32,759 nucleotides of DNA from contig CAIKXE010000012.1 of assembly GCA_903831305.1 (NCBI GenBank), positions 1 to 32,759 on the forward strand. The letters are read 5' to 3'. Positions 9,119-18,597 of this stretch are shown here, piece by piece; positions within the stretch are counted from its first letter, which is position 1, and each line of letters opens with the position of its first letter. The stretch comes from an uncultured bacterium (lineage in GTDB: Bacteria; Patescibacteriota; Minisyncoccia; Phycocordibacterales; GWA1-40-21). The position numbers and the translations under genes were made by a program. Below the pieces are notes generated by a model. It was not told the origin of the DNA. It saw only the letters and a list, made by a program, of their open reading frames with translations, and ran no database searches.

Positions 9119-10666
9119 TTGCCCCAAAGCGAATCAAAATTTGTTCGGGCTATAAAAATTATGCCGGATACATTATCAAACATTGGTCACCTGATTAAGG
9201 AACTTCGTGAGAGACGCAATATCACCCAAAGCGAATTTGCGGAAAAACTGGGTACTACCCAAAGCGCTATTGCCCGCATGGAGAGCGGAGAACAAAATCT
9301 GACGACAGAAATGATTTCCAAAATAAGTGAGGCTCTGGGGCGAGAGATAGTCAGTGTCTCTACCGGAGCTATAAATTTTCAGATTGACGGTGGTCACAAG
9401 CTCAGCGGTTCAGTTATAACCAAAACTTCTAAAAACGGGGCTATGGGGGTGATTTGTGCTTCCCTCTTAAATCAAGGCCAGACTATTATTAAAAATGTTC
9501 CCAAAATTGAGGAGGTCTACCGGATGATTGAGGTTTTACAGAGTATTAATGTCTCCGTCAAATGGGTAAACAATGATTTAGAGATTAACCCCGGAAAAAT
9601 AACTCTAAAAACAATAAATCGTGAATCGGCGGAAAAAACTAGAAGTATCATCATGTTGATTGGGCCACTGATTCACTTCTTAAAAAAGTTTTCTCTGCCA
9701 CAGTCCGGTGGTTGCAAATTAGGGGCCAGGACGCTTACTCCGCATTTTTTTGCTTTAGAAAACTTTGGCGTTAAAATTGAGACAAAATCAACTAGTTATG
9801 AGATTTCATCAGAAAAACTGGAACCAGCGGAGTTTCCTTTGTATGAATCTGGAGACACGGTGACGGAGAACACCATCATGGCCGCCGCCCTCATCCCTGG
9901 AAAGACGGTTATCAAATTTGCCTCAGCCAACTATATGGTCCAAGATGTTTGTTTTTTCCTAGAAAAATGTGGCGTTAAAATAGACGGCATTGGGACAACG
10001 ACCCTGACTGTTCACGGCATAGAAAGGATAAACATGCCAGTTACTTATTATCTCGCTGAGGACCCCATTGACTCCATGTTTTTTATTGCCGCCGGTATTG
10101 TCACCAATTCGGCGATGGAGATAAAAAGATGCCCGATCGACTTTTTGGAAATTGAATTATTAAAATTAGAAAAGATGGGGCTAAAATATAGACGGACTAA
10201 AACCTATAAAGCCTTAAATGGTCAGGCTAACCTTGTGGACCTAAAGTTATTTCCTTCAAAATTAAAGGCCCTAGAAGAAAAAATTGAGTGCCGGCCCTAC
10301 CCAGGACTAAACATGGATAATCTCCCCTTCTTTGGCATTATTGCCACCCAGGCCGAGGGCACCACCTTGCTACATGATTGGCCCTATGAAAAGCGCGCCA
10401 TCCATATCAAGGATATTGACAAACTGGGTGCAGATACAAACCTAGCTGATCCACATCGCCTTTTTATTACCGGTGTCACTAAATTAAAGCCAGCCGAGGT
10501 GATTTGTCCACCAGCGCTTCGTCCGGCGGCTATCCTTCTTATTGGGATGCTTGCCGCTAAAGGCAAATCTATCCTTCGAAATGTGTATAGTATAAACCGC
10601 GGTTATGAGGAAATTACCGAAAGATTAAATTCTCTTGGCGCAAAAATAAAAATCCTCCGCGACTAA
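9119..10666 (+). CDS. murA: N-terminal XRE-type HTH fused to UDP-N-acetylglucosamine 1-carboxyvinyltransferase (MurA-like); start TTG 9119 or ATG 9161
   Basis: HTH: LIKELRERRNITQSEFAEKLGTTQSAIARMESGEQNLT; MurA: TSKNGAM, SGGCKLGART (catalytic Cys), NMDNLPFFGIIATQAEGTT, EKRAIHI. Confidence 0.88.
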   Translation: MPQSESKFVRAIKIMPDTLSNIGHLIKELRERRNITQSEFAEKLGTTQSAIARMESGEQNLTTEMISKISEALGREIVSVSTGAINFQIDGGHKLSGSVITKTSKNGAMGVICASLLNQGQTIIKNVPKIEEVYRMIEVLQSINVSVKWVNNDLEINPGKITLKTINRESAEKTRSIIMLIGPLIHFLKKFSLPQSGGCKLGARTLTPHFFALENFGVKIETKSTSYEISSEKLEPAEFPLYESGDTVTENTIMAAALIPGKTVIKFASANYMVQDVCFFLEKCGVKIDGIGTTTLTVHGIERINMPVTYYLAEDPIDSMFFIAAGIVTNSAMEIKRCPIDFLEIELLKLEKMGLKYRRTKTYKALNGQANLVDLKLFPSKLKALEEKIECRPYPGLNMDNLPFFGIIATQAEGTTLLHDWPYEKRAIHIKDIDKLGADTNLADPHRLFITGVTKLKPAEVICPPALRPAAILLIGMLAAKGKSILRNVYSINRGYEEITERLNSLGAKIKILRD

Positions 10667-10691
10667 AAAATGTTGAAAAAATAGGCAAACT

Positions 10692-12620
10692 GTGCCAAGA
10701 TATAGGCAAATGAAAATGCTTCGGGTTATCCCCATATCACGCGGTATAAACAAGGAAAACCTGTCTTATTTTACCGGCTCAGAAGTAAAAATCGGCTCCG
10801 TGGTCAAGGTTCCCTTAAGAAAGAAAACTATTCCGGCTATCGTTATGTCAGCTGAAGAAGTGGCCGATGTCAAAGATGAGATCAAGAATGCTCCCTTTGA
10901 AACAAAAAAGGTAGAAAAAATAAAATCCTCCCCTCTCCTCTTACCAGAGTTTATGGAGGCGGTCGCTGAATCCGCCGTCTATTTTGCTGGCACCTCAGGT
11001 AGTATTATACATTCGGTCGTCCCCAAAAGCATCATTGACGAATCCGAAAAAATAAAAGTTCAAATCCAAAATTTAAGGAATAGCCGAGCCCATGAAAAAC
11101 TGGTAGTACAAAGTGATGATGAGGAAAGATACGCCACCTATAAGAGCCTGATCCGAGAGGAATTTGCCAAGGGTTACTCCGTTTTTTTCTGTTTACCTAC
11201 AATTCAGGACATCAAAAAGGCTCATGAAAAACTATCTAAGGGTATAGAGCAGTATACCTTTGTTTTACACAGCTTGCTTAATGCTAAAGAACAAATTGAG
11301 CTGTGGAATAAAGCTAGTACCGAGGAACACCCTTCTCTCATCATTTCCACTGGTGCTTTTTTAGGAATTCCCAGAAATGATATTGGTACCATAATTGTAG
11401 ACAAGGAAAACACTCGGTCTTATAAAAACCAGACACGACCCTTTATTGATATTCGAATTTTTGCAGAAATTCTAGCCAAAAAAATAAAAGCTAAAATAAT
11501 TTTTGGTGATTTACTTTTAAGGACGGAAACGGTCTGGCGACAAACTGAAAGTGAGATATTTGAGGTCGCCCCCCTAAAGTTTCGCTCCTTGACTACCGCC
11601 AGTTTCAAACTGATTGATATGAAAGAGGCTTTGCCTGAGGATGTGGACCGCAGTAAAGACGGCAAGGAACCAAAATTTAGACTATTCAGTCCAGAGTTTT
11701 TAAGTCTGGTCCAGCAAAACCGAGACAATGATGAAAACCTTTTTATCTTTGTCGCTCGACGCGGGCTTTTTCCCTCTACTGTTTGTGCGGACTGTGGTAA
11801 TTTAGTGAAATGTCATACCTGTGGTGCCCCCACCGTCCTGCACAAGGCCTCCACGGAAAACTTTTTCCTCTGCCATCGCTGTGGAGAACACCGTAGTGCC
11901 ATGGAAAAATGTGATAAATGTCAGAGTTGGAGACTGGGTGCCTTTGGTATTGGGATTGAAGGTGTAGAAGATGAGTTAAAGAAAAGATTTCCAGACATTA
12001 AAATATTTAAGATCGATTCAGACAGTGCGAGCACTCATAAAAAAGCTCTGGATATTGTTGCCAAGTTTTATACTTCTCCCGGCAGTGTTCTCCTTGGTAC
12101 AGAGATGGCCTTGCTATATCTAAAAGAAATGGTGGCTAATACGGCCGTGGTTTCTATTGACTCTTTTTTCTCCATCCCGGACTTTAGAGTCAATGAGAAG
12201 GTAATGAATATTCTATTGAAAATACGAGCCATGACTTCTCGGATTTTTCTGGTTCAGACCAGAGATATCAATCAAAAGATCCTCCGTTATTCTACCCAAG
12301 GTAATTTGGCAGACTTTTACCGAGATGAAATCAAAGAGCGAGAGACTTTAGCCTACCCTCCTTTTTCCGTGCCAATAAAAATCACCTTACAAGGTGACAA
12401 AAAGACGGTTCTGGCCGGCATGGAACAAATGCAAAAGGAGATGGCGCCTTATGAGGTGGATATTTTCCCCGCTTTTATTCCAATCAACAAAGGAAAGTTT
12501 AGTATGCATGGACTAATAAAAATCAAACGGAATGAATGGGTGGATAATGACCTTCTACACAAATTAAACTCCTTACCACCACAATATACTATAAATGTTG
12601 ACCCTGAGAGCCTTTTGTAA
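10692..12620 (+). CDS. priA: PriA-like primosomal protein N' with degenerate helicase motifs (likely start 10710)
   Basis: priA-def-fmt order; paired CxxC zinc motifs CADCGNLVKCHTC...CHRCGEH...CDKC; C-terminal RETLAYPPFSVPIKI; Walker A absent. Confidence 0.8.
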   Translation: MPRYRQMKMLRVIPISRGINKENLSYFTGSEVKIGSVVKVPLRKKTIPAIVMSAEEVADVKDEIKNAPFETKKVEKIKSSPLLLPEFMEAVAESAVYFAGTSGSIIHSVVPKSIIDESEKIKVQIQNLRNSRAHEKLVVQSDDEERYATYKSLIREEFAKGYSVFFCLPTIQDIKKAHEKLSKGIEQYTFVLHSLLNAKEQIELWNKASTEEHPSLIISTGAFLGIPRNDIGTIIVDKENTRSYKNQTRPFIDIRIFAEILAKKIKAKIIFGDLLLRTETVWRQTESEIFEVAPLKFRSLTTASFKLIDMKEALPEDVDRSKDGKEPKFRLFSPEFLSLVQQNRDNDENLFIFVARRGLFPSTVCADCGNLVKCHTCGAPTVLHKASTENFFLCHRCGEHRSAMEKCDKCQSWRLGAFGIGIEGVEDELKKRFPDIKIFKIDSDSASTHKKALDIVAKFYTSPGSVLLGTEMALLYLKEMVANTAVVSIDSFFSIPDFRVNEKVMNILLKIRAMTSRIFLVQTRDINQKILRYSTQGNLADFYRDEIKERETLAYPPFSVPIKITLQGDKKTVLAGMEQMQKEMAPYEVDIFPAFIPINKGKFSMHGLIKIKRNEWVDNDLLHKLNSLPPQYTINVDPESLL

Positions 12621-12629
12621 TACATTATA

Positions 12630-13190
12630 ATGGTGAAAAGAAAAATAGAAAAAGAAATAAAAATAGTTCAAAAAGGTGATACCGTCCTAAGAGAGCAGGC
12701 TCAGGTGGTACCCCTGGCAGAAATCAAAACAGCAAAGATCCAAAAGATTATTGCAAATATGAAGACCGCCTTGAAATCACAGCTTGACGGTGTGGCTATT
12801 GCTGCTCCACAGATTGGGGTTCCTCTACGTATTTTTATAGTTTCTAGACGCGTTGAAATAATAACCAAGGGCTTGGAAAATTTATCAGCCGAAGAGACTG
12901 ATAAACTGATAGACCCGGTCTATATCAACCCCGAGATCAAAAAAGTCTCACGACTAAAAAAACAACTTGATGAAGGCTGTCTCTCTGTGCGCTACTTGTA
13001 TGGCCAAGTAGAAAGAGCGGAAAAGGCTACGGTCACCGCCTATGATGAAAATGGCAAGAAGTTTACCAAAGGAGGGAGCGGTCTTCTGGCCCAGATCTTT
13101 CAACATGAGACTGACCATTTAAATGGTATACTATTTATTGACAAGGCAAAAAATATAAAAGAGGTCTTGCCTGAAGTCGCTAAATCTTAA
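12630..13190 (+). CDS. def: Peptide deformylase
   Basis: GVAIAAPQIG, DEGCLSV, FQHETDHLNGILFID. Confidence 0.95.
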   Translation: MVKRKIEKEIKIVQKGDTVLREQAQVVPLAEIKTAKIQKIIANMKTALKSQLDGVAIAAPQIGVPLRIFIVSRRVEIITKGLENLSAEETDKLIDPVYINPEIKKVSRLKKQLDEGCLSVRYLYGQVERAEKATVTAYDENGKKFTKGGSGLLAQIFQHETDHLNGILFIDKAKNIKEVLPEVAKS

Positions 13191-13196
13191 TTTCTT

Positions 13197-14063
13197 ATGA
13201 ATAATAATTCAAATATCAAATGGGCATTTTGGGGCAGTTCCCGTTTTTCCGTAATCAGCCTTGAAGAATTAAAAAGTCTTGGTCTGAGGCCCGAGCTAAT
13301 CATCACGACCCCAGATCAGCCCACTGGCCGAGGCCTAAAGCTCACGCCGACACCAGTAAAAATATGGGCGGAGACCAATCAGATTCAGTGTTTAACTCCG
13401 GACAAACTAGATTCTGATTTTACCTTAAAACTTTCTGCCTTTAAATTACCGCTTTTCTTGGTTGCTTCCTATGGCAAAATAATCCCCAAATTGATACTAG
13501 ATTTGCCTCAAAAAGGAACCCTAAATATTCATCCCTCACTTCTCCCTAAATACCGCGGGTCTTCTCCTCTACAAACACAAATTTTGAATGATGAAAAAGA
13601 AGTCGGCGTCACGATAATATTACTAGATGAAAAAATGGATCATGGACCAATAGTTGCCCAGAATAATATTGATTTGCCACTTTGTCCAATCAAATTTGAT
13701 GAATTAGAGGAAGTCATGGCAAAAGCCGGGGCTAAATTATTTGCAGAAAAATTAGATCTATTTTTAGAAGGTAAAATCACACCCCAGGAGCAGGATCATA
13801 CCCAAGCCACTTTTACTAAAAAAGTGGAGAAAGCTGACGGCTTGATTGATATCATAAATGGTGATCCGTATAAAAACCTTTTGAAGATCCAAGCCTACAG
13901 CACCTGGCCTCAAGTCTATTTCTTTGTAGAAAAAGGAACACAAAAAATCCGCATTATTGTAAAGGAAGCAAAATACGCTAATGGAAAATTAGAAATAATA
14001 AAAGTATTGCCCGAAGGCAAAAAGGAGATGAAATATGAGGATTTTCTCCGTGGTTTAAAATAA
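13197..14063 (+). CDS. fmt: Methionyl-tRNA formyltransferase
   Basis: LIITTPDQPTGRGLKLTPTPVK, LNIHPSLLPKYRGSSPLQTQ, GVTIILLDEKMDHGPI. Confidence 0.93.
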   Translation: MNNNSNIKWAFWGSSRFSVISLEELKSLGLRPELIITTPDQPTGRGLKLTPTPVKIWAETNQIQCLTPDKLDSDFTLKLSAFKLPLFLVASYGKIIPKLILDLPQKGTLNIHPSLLPKYRGSSPLQTQILNDEKEVGVTIILLDEKMDHGPIVAQNNIDLPLCPIKFDELEEVMAKAGAKLFAEKLDLFLEGKITPQEQDHTQATFTKKVEKADGLIDIINGDPYKNLLKIQAYSTWPQVYFFVEKGTQKIRIIVKEAKYANGKLEIIKVLPEGKKEMKYEDFLRGLK

Positions 14064-14065
14064 AG

Positions 14066-15175
14066 TTACGGCTTCTCGGTATTATAAATACTCAGTACCT
14101 CCTCGGCCGAGAGAGCCTTATTATAAATACGGACGTTGTCAATAGAACCATTAAAAGAACCACTTCTGTTGCCCCAGCAATAAGCACCGATATCTAGAGT
14201 TCCCCCAATAGGGGTATTTAAATTTTTTGGAGAACTAATAACAAGACCACCATTTTTATAAATCTTCATATTTGTAGAATCGTAAGTTCCTACGATATGA
14301 TACCAGGTATTATTAGTAGATATCTCATTTGTGGTAGTCACAAGATTATACCAAGAAACACCTGAGACATAAGAGCTTAATCTTATTTCATAGCCTTCGG
14401 TTAATAACATAAAGTCAACATTAGTACTAGAATGGGGAGACTTACATAAAATCCTCCCAGTAGCACTGGCATCTATTTGTTTTACCCACACACTCAGTGT
14501 GTAGTTTTGAACATTCAATGATCCAGCATTATTTACCATATTAATATATTTACTCGTCCCATCAAACGCATAAGCGGTATTAGCCAGTCCTTTCACTCCA
14601 GTAGTTGCCGTGGCACCAGTAACAGTCCCATTGTTACCGCCAATCAAGTCCAAAGCGGTCCCAGCTCCCGCATCATCAAAGCTCCAATAAGAGACTAGAC
14701 GATCAGGGAAGACTCCAGAAGAGTCACCAATAGTAGTGGTTTGAGAGAGTTCCGTATTATCAGACTTTAGATAGACCTTGTTAGCAGTGTTTTTAGCCAC
14801 TAGGTAGCCAGTGGAGGTACCAGAAGACTGGGGGTCAGTGGGGATAGAGACTAAATAGGTGGGCACGAGGGCCGAGAGATCAGCTTTGTTAGTACAGCTG
14901 AGACTATGACCGGTAGAAGTGGCTTCGGTATCACAGATTTCCGTGAGAGTGGTGGTGACGGAAGAAGGGTAAGTACCGTTATCTATATAATATTGGTATA
15001 AAGCTTTGTTGATTTCTGCTAGATTAGCCTTCCTTTGGGTATTACGGACTTGGGAGAACATCTTGATGGGGTTTAGGGCCAGGATGACGATACTGGCGAG
15101 GATGGCGATGATACCGATGACGAGGAGGATTTCGAGTAATGTAAAACCGGACTTTTGTGTGTTTCTAGCTGACAT
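14066..15175 (-). CDS. Type IV pilin-like protein with C-terminal LamG/concanavalin-like domain
   Basis: Prepilin motif SGFTLLEILLVIGIIAILASIVILA; LVSYWSFDDAGAGTALDLIGGNNGTVTGA...GSIDNVRIYNKALSAEEV. Confidence 0.88.
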   Translation of the reverse strand: MSARNTQKSGFTLLEILLVIGIIAILASIVILALNPIKMFSQVRNTQRKANLAEINKALYQYYIDNGTYPSSVTTTLTEICDTEATSTGHSLSCTNKADLSALVPTYLVSIPTDPQSSGTSTGYLVAKNTANKVYLKSDNTELSQTTTIGDSSGVFPDRLVSYWSFDDAGAGTALDLIGGNNGTVTGATATTGVKGLANTAYAFDGTSKYINMVNNAGSLNVQNYTLSVWVKQIDASATGRILCKSPHSSTNVDFMLLTEGYEIRLSSYVSGVSWYNLVTTTNEISTNNTWYHIVGTYDSTNMKIYKNGGLVISSPKNLNTPIGGTLDIGAYCWGNRSGSFNGSIDNVRIYNKALSAEEVLSIYNTEKP

Positions 15176-15226
15176 GGAGAAATAATAACATAATTTAGAG
15201 AAAGATTAAAACACAACTTCCCTCAG

Positions 15227-15248
15227 TCCCCTCTTAACTAAGAGGGGA
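15227..15248. repeat. REP-like palindrome TCCCCTCTTAACTAAGAGGGGA
   Basis: 10-bp perfect arms. Confidence 0.7.
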
Positions 15249-15278
15249 AGGTGAAAGAGAGAGACCAACCCCCTTAAT

Positions 15279-15294
15279 CCCCCTTGTCAGGGGG
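15279..15294. repeat. REP-like palindrome CCCCCTTGTCAGGGGG
   Basis: 6-bp perfect arms, 4-nt loop. Confidence 0.6.
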
Positions 15295-15307
15295 AAACTC
15301 GGAACAG

Positions 15308-15327
15308 CCTCCCTTGACAAGGGGAGG
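15308..15327. repeat. REP-like palindrome CCTCCCTTGACAAGGGGAGG
   Basis: Near-perfect inverted repeat. Confidence 0.6.
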
Positions 15328-15346
15328 TGGGAGGGGTTTTTCTCCT

Positions 15347-15368
15347 CCTCTCCTTGGATAAGGAGGGG
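15347..15368. repeat. REP-like palindrome CCTCTCCTTGGATAAGGAGGGG
   Basis: Inverted repeat around GGAT. Confidence 0.55.
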
Positions 15369-15401
15369 TTGGGGGCAGTTGAGTTTAAGTTAATATTTGT
15401 A

Positions 15402-15421
15402 AAGTAAGCCATGGCTTACTT
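15402..15421. repeat. 20-bp perfect palindrome AAGTAAGCCATGGCTTACTT
   Basis: Exact self reverse-complement. Confidence 0.8.
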
Positions 15422-15499
15422 GGGATAACATAATATGTTTCAATAAAGTACGGGGATCACAATATTGTATAAATTGACTTTGTGTATTAGTATATTTAA

Positions 15500-16114
15500 A
15501 TGGATGCTATAGACAAACTGACAGAAATATTTAAAGGCTTTCCGGGCATTGGGCCAAGGCAAGCCAAACGCTTTGTCTATTTTTTACTTACTAGAAATAA
15601 AACTTATATCACAGAATTTACTACCCTAGTAGAGGAATTACAAAAGGAAATTAAAATCTGCCCCGAATGTTTCCAATACTTTACTAGAAACAAGCTGACT
15701 ACTCCCCTTTGCGACATTTGCCAAAGTAAGAATCGTAATGAGAGCTCCCTGATGATTGTAGCGCGGGATATTGATCTAGAAAATATAGAAAAAAGTCATT
15801 GCTTTGATGGTAAATATTTTGTCTTGGGTGGCACCGTGCCGATATTAGATAAAAACCCAGAGAACAGAATTCATCTGAAAGAGCTTCTGGCGCTGATTGA
15901 AAGAAGATCAAATATAATAAAAGAAATCATTCTTGGCTTTAGCCTTAACCCTGAGAGTGAATACACCGCTCAATTTGTCACGGAAGCTCTCGTCCCCCTA
16001 ATCAGTAAATATAATCTAAAGGTCTCCCACTTGGGCCGTGGCCTATCCACCGGAACAGAACTAGAATACTCTGATGCGGACACTATCAAAAATGCTTTAA
16101 AAAATAGAGACTAG
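15500..16114 (+). CDS. recR: Recombination protein RecR
   Basis: FPGIGPRQAKRFVYFLL, CPEC...CDIC zinc finger, TOPRIM region, LGRGLSTGTELEYSDADTI. Confidence 0.94.
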   Translation: MDAIDKLTEIFKGFPGIGPRQAKRFVYFLLTRNKTYITEFTTLVEELQKEIKICPECFQYFTRNKLTTPLCDICQSKNRNESSLMIVARDIDLENIEKSHCFDGKYFVLGGTVPILDKNPENRIHLKELLALIERRSNIIKEIILGFSLNPESEYTAQFVTEALVPLISKYNLKVSHLGRGLSTGTELEYSDADTIKNALKNRD

Positions 16115-16147
16115 TATAAGGACTAAATCTTGACACTAGTCATAAAT

Positions 16148-16738
16148 TTAAATAATAAAATCAGCTTCCACCACATATCGCTCACTTTTAGCGCCAAAAG
16201 TATTACAAGTAGAAAGAGTCAACATATTTTTACGGCTATTAAACTCTACCAGAGCTTTAGTCTGATCCACCAAGATAACCGAGGTGACTTTATACTGATA
16301 CACTTTATTTTTACTGAATACTTTTATGATATCCCCCGAACTTAAATTTTTCAAACCATTAAAGGCTTTATAAGCCTGATTATTCACCACCTTTATTCCA
16401 GTGCTATGAGCAAAGAGAAACATATTGCCACTACCCAAGAATCCCGAACCAGGATAACGCACAGCTCCTTGCTTTAGATATTCGTCCAAAGTAGCCACAT
16501 TAGTAGTGTTTGGATTAGAAACTGCTACATCCACATCTATTTTATCTATCACAATACGTATTGGTTTTTCCTCAATAACAGCCTCTCCCTGAGCCTTGTC
16601 CCACAGCGTTCGCAGAGAATCACCCTGATTCAGCTTTATAGACTCAGGCACTAGACCGGCGGAATATAACAAAATAAAAACCACTCCAAAAATGACAATA
16701 AAATACCAGATAAATTTAACTTGACTTTCTTTTAGCAT
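16148..16738 (-). CDS. Sortase (ORF open to 16753)
   Basis: N-terminal TM; MFLFAHST (catalytic His), LTLSTC (catalytic Cys), downstream R. Confidence 0.88.
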   Translation of the reverse strand: MLKESQVKFIWYFIVIFGVVFILLYSAGLVPESIKLNQGDSLRTLWDKAQGEAVIEEKPIRIVIDKIDVDVAVSNPNTTNVATLDEYLKQGAVRYPGSGFLGSGNMFLFAHSTGIKVVNNQAYKAFNGLKNLSSGDIIKVFSKNKVYQYKVTSVILVDQTKALVEFNSRKNMLTLSTCNTFGAKSERYVVEADFII

Positions 16739-16807
16739 TATAGTATAATACAAGTATTAAGAAAAATAACAGCAAACACTTGTTAGTAATGATTATAACA
16801 TAAAAAT

Positions 16808-17551
16808 ATGGATAAAAAGGAAGAAAAAGGAATATTAAATAAAATTGCTAAACTGGGTTTAGAAAGGCTTCTTGCTGGTATTTTAATTTGCTTTATTGTT
16901 ATTATAATTTTACTCACAGTAACTTATCTTCCAAATCTTATGAATCAGATTTCCACTTCCATCTCGGGAGCTTTATATTCAGTGTTCCTACCAGCTAGCT
17001 CTACGCCTGAGACCATGGACCAAAAGACCGTCAGCTCTACTGAAGGTGAAGAAACAAACGTGACTAATAACTCAGCAGACTCGTCTACAAAAAATACTCC
17101 GGTAAACACCGTCATAACTGAAACCATCACAAACCCCGCCCTCTATTATGGTACCAGTAAGCCGGACTTGGCAATCCGTTTATTGCAGGTTGGTTTGATG
17201 ACGGACGGATCAGCGGCTCTAGTCAGTCAAAATCAATTCTTTCACAATGATATGGTCGGTATTAAATTTGTCATCAGAAATGATGGGGCTACGGTAACTG
17301 GTCCGTGGTATTTTACAGCTTTTTTGCCGTCCGCGAGCTCCCCAGTTTACACTTCAAATAATCAAGTATCTCTGAGGCCCGGTGAAAGCATTTTCTATAC
17401 CCTAGCCTTTACTGATCTGACAGATGAAAACATCGGCCAGATCAGGATTAATACGGACCCGCTAAACCAAGTGGGTGAAAGCAATGAAAGTAATAACACC
17501 TTAGTTTCAAATATTACTAACATAACTTATGACAATTGGACTGACAATTAA
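16808..17551 (+). CDS. TM-anchored protein with CARDB-like domain
   Basis: N-terminal TM; KPDLAIRLLQVG...VGESNESNNTLVSNI. Confidence 0.7.
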   Translation: MDKKEEKGILNKIAKLGLERLLAGILICFIVIIILLTVTYLPNLMNQISTSISGALYSVFLPASSTPETMDQKTVSSTEGEETNVTNNSADSSTKNTPVNTVITETITNPALYYGTSKPDLAIRLLQVGLMTDGSAALVSQNQFFHNDMVGIKFVIRNDGATVTGPWYFTAFLPSASSPVYTSNNQVSLRPGESIFYTLAFTDLTDENIGQIRINTDPLNQVGESNESNNTLVSNITNITYDNWTDN

Positions 17552-17585
17552 ACCACAGACATTTGCTCTGTGTAGTAGATTAAAC

Positions 17586-18203
17586 CTATTTCACACTAAT
17601 TTTAGTCACAATAACAGGAGTGGTCGGTAGGTTATTTGCACCAGTTTTAGTATTTTCTATTTTATCTACTGTCTCCATCCCAGAAATCACCCTACCAAAA
17701 ACGGTATGTTTGCCGACAAGCCATGGGGTCTCTGGCGCCGTAATAATGAAAAACTGGCTACCGTTTGTATCTGGACCGCTATTAGCCATAGCGAGCATCC
17801 CGCGAGTCATAGGCAGATCATTTGGTTCATCTGCAAATTCATAGCCCGGTCCTCCCCGGCCATACACACTGGTGTCTGCTCCCTTGGTATAAGGGTCCCC
17901 GCCTTGAATCATAAAATCTTTTATCACCCGATGAAACTTGGTATTATCATAAAAGCCACCCTTGGCTAGTTTGACAAAATTTTCTACGGTCACTGGTGCT
18001 CGGTCCGGATAAAGCTCTATATCAATATTTCCCAAGCTGGTTTCAATAGTCACATTTTCTTTATTTTCAATCATATTTTTTACAGTTTTAACTTCAATAT
18101 TTTGCTTACTCGGGCCACTCTTAGTGGCTACCCCCAGAAGTAAAACAATGATAATAATAATTATAATATATAAAATTGCTCCTGGATTAATAATCTTCTT
18201 CAT
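17586..18203 (-). CDS. Cyclophilin-type peptidylprolyl isomerase, TM anchored
   Basis: [39 protein letters not shown]. Confidence 0.95.
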   Translation of the reverse strand: MKKIINPGAILYIIIIIIIVLLLGVATKSGPSKQNIEVKTVKNMIENKENVTIETSLGNIDIELYPDRAPVTVENFVKLAKGGFYDNTKFHRVIKDFMIQGGDPYTKGADTSVYGRGGPGYEFADEPNDLPMTRGMLAMANSGPDTNGSQFFIITAPETPWLVGKHTVFGRVISGMETVDKIENTKTGANNLPTTPVIVTKISVK

Positions 18204-18212
18204 AAATATTTA

Positions 18213-18584
18213 TTAATTCTTAATGGAAAGGTTCTTAGTAATATTTTTGACCTTGGCTCCCCCGCGTCGCACCTTACTCACTTTTTTATCTTTTGTCACT
18301 TGAAGCTCACGAACCATCTCATCTTTGGCTATATCTATGGCTGCATAAATATCCCCCATCTCTGCCTCCGCTCGCAGGCTCTTGCCCGGCATCTGGAGAT
18401 TTATTTCCGCTCGAAAGACATCACCACTTTTATGATGACGGGAGATCATGCCGAGCTCCACATCACACATCACACTTTCATCCTTTTTACTTAAGAACTT
18501 TTCTAAATAGGCGAGCTTTTTATACAAATAATCTTTGATTTCCGCGGTAATATTCATATTCGTCCCTTTTTCATTTATTCGCAT
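18213..18584 (-). CDS. hpf: Ribosome hibernation-promoting factor HPF/YfiA family (short form)
   Basis: ITAEIKDYLYKKLAYLEKFL...FRAEINLQMPGKSLRAEAEMGDIYAAIDIAKDEMVREL. Confidence 0.85.
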   Translation of the reverse strand: MRINEKGTNMNITAEIKDYLYKKLAYLEKFLSKKDESVMCDVELGMISRHHKSGDVFRAEINLQMPGKSLRAEAEMGDIYAAIDIAKDEMVRELQVTKDKKVSKVRRGGAKVKNITKNLSIKN

Positions 18585-18597
18585 AATAATTATGAAT

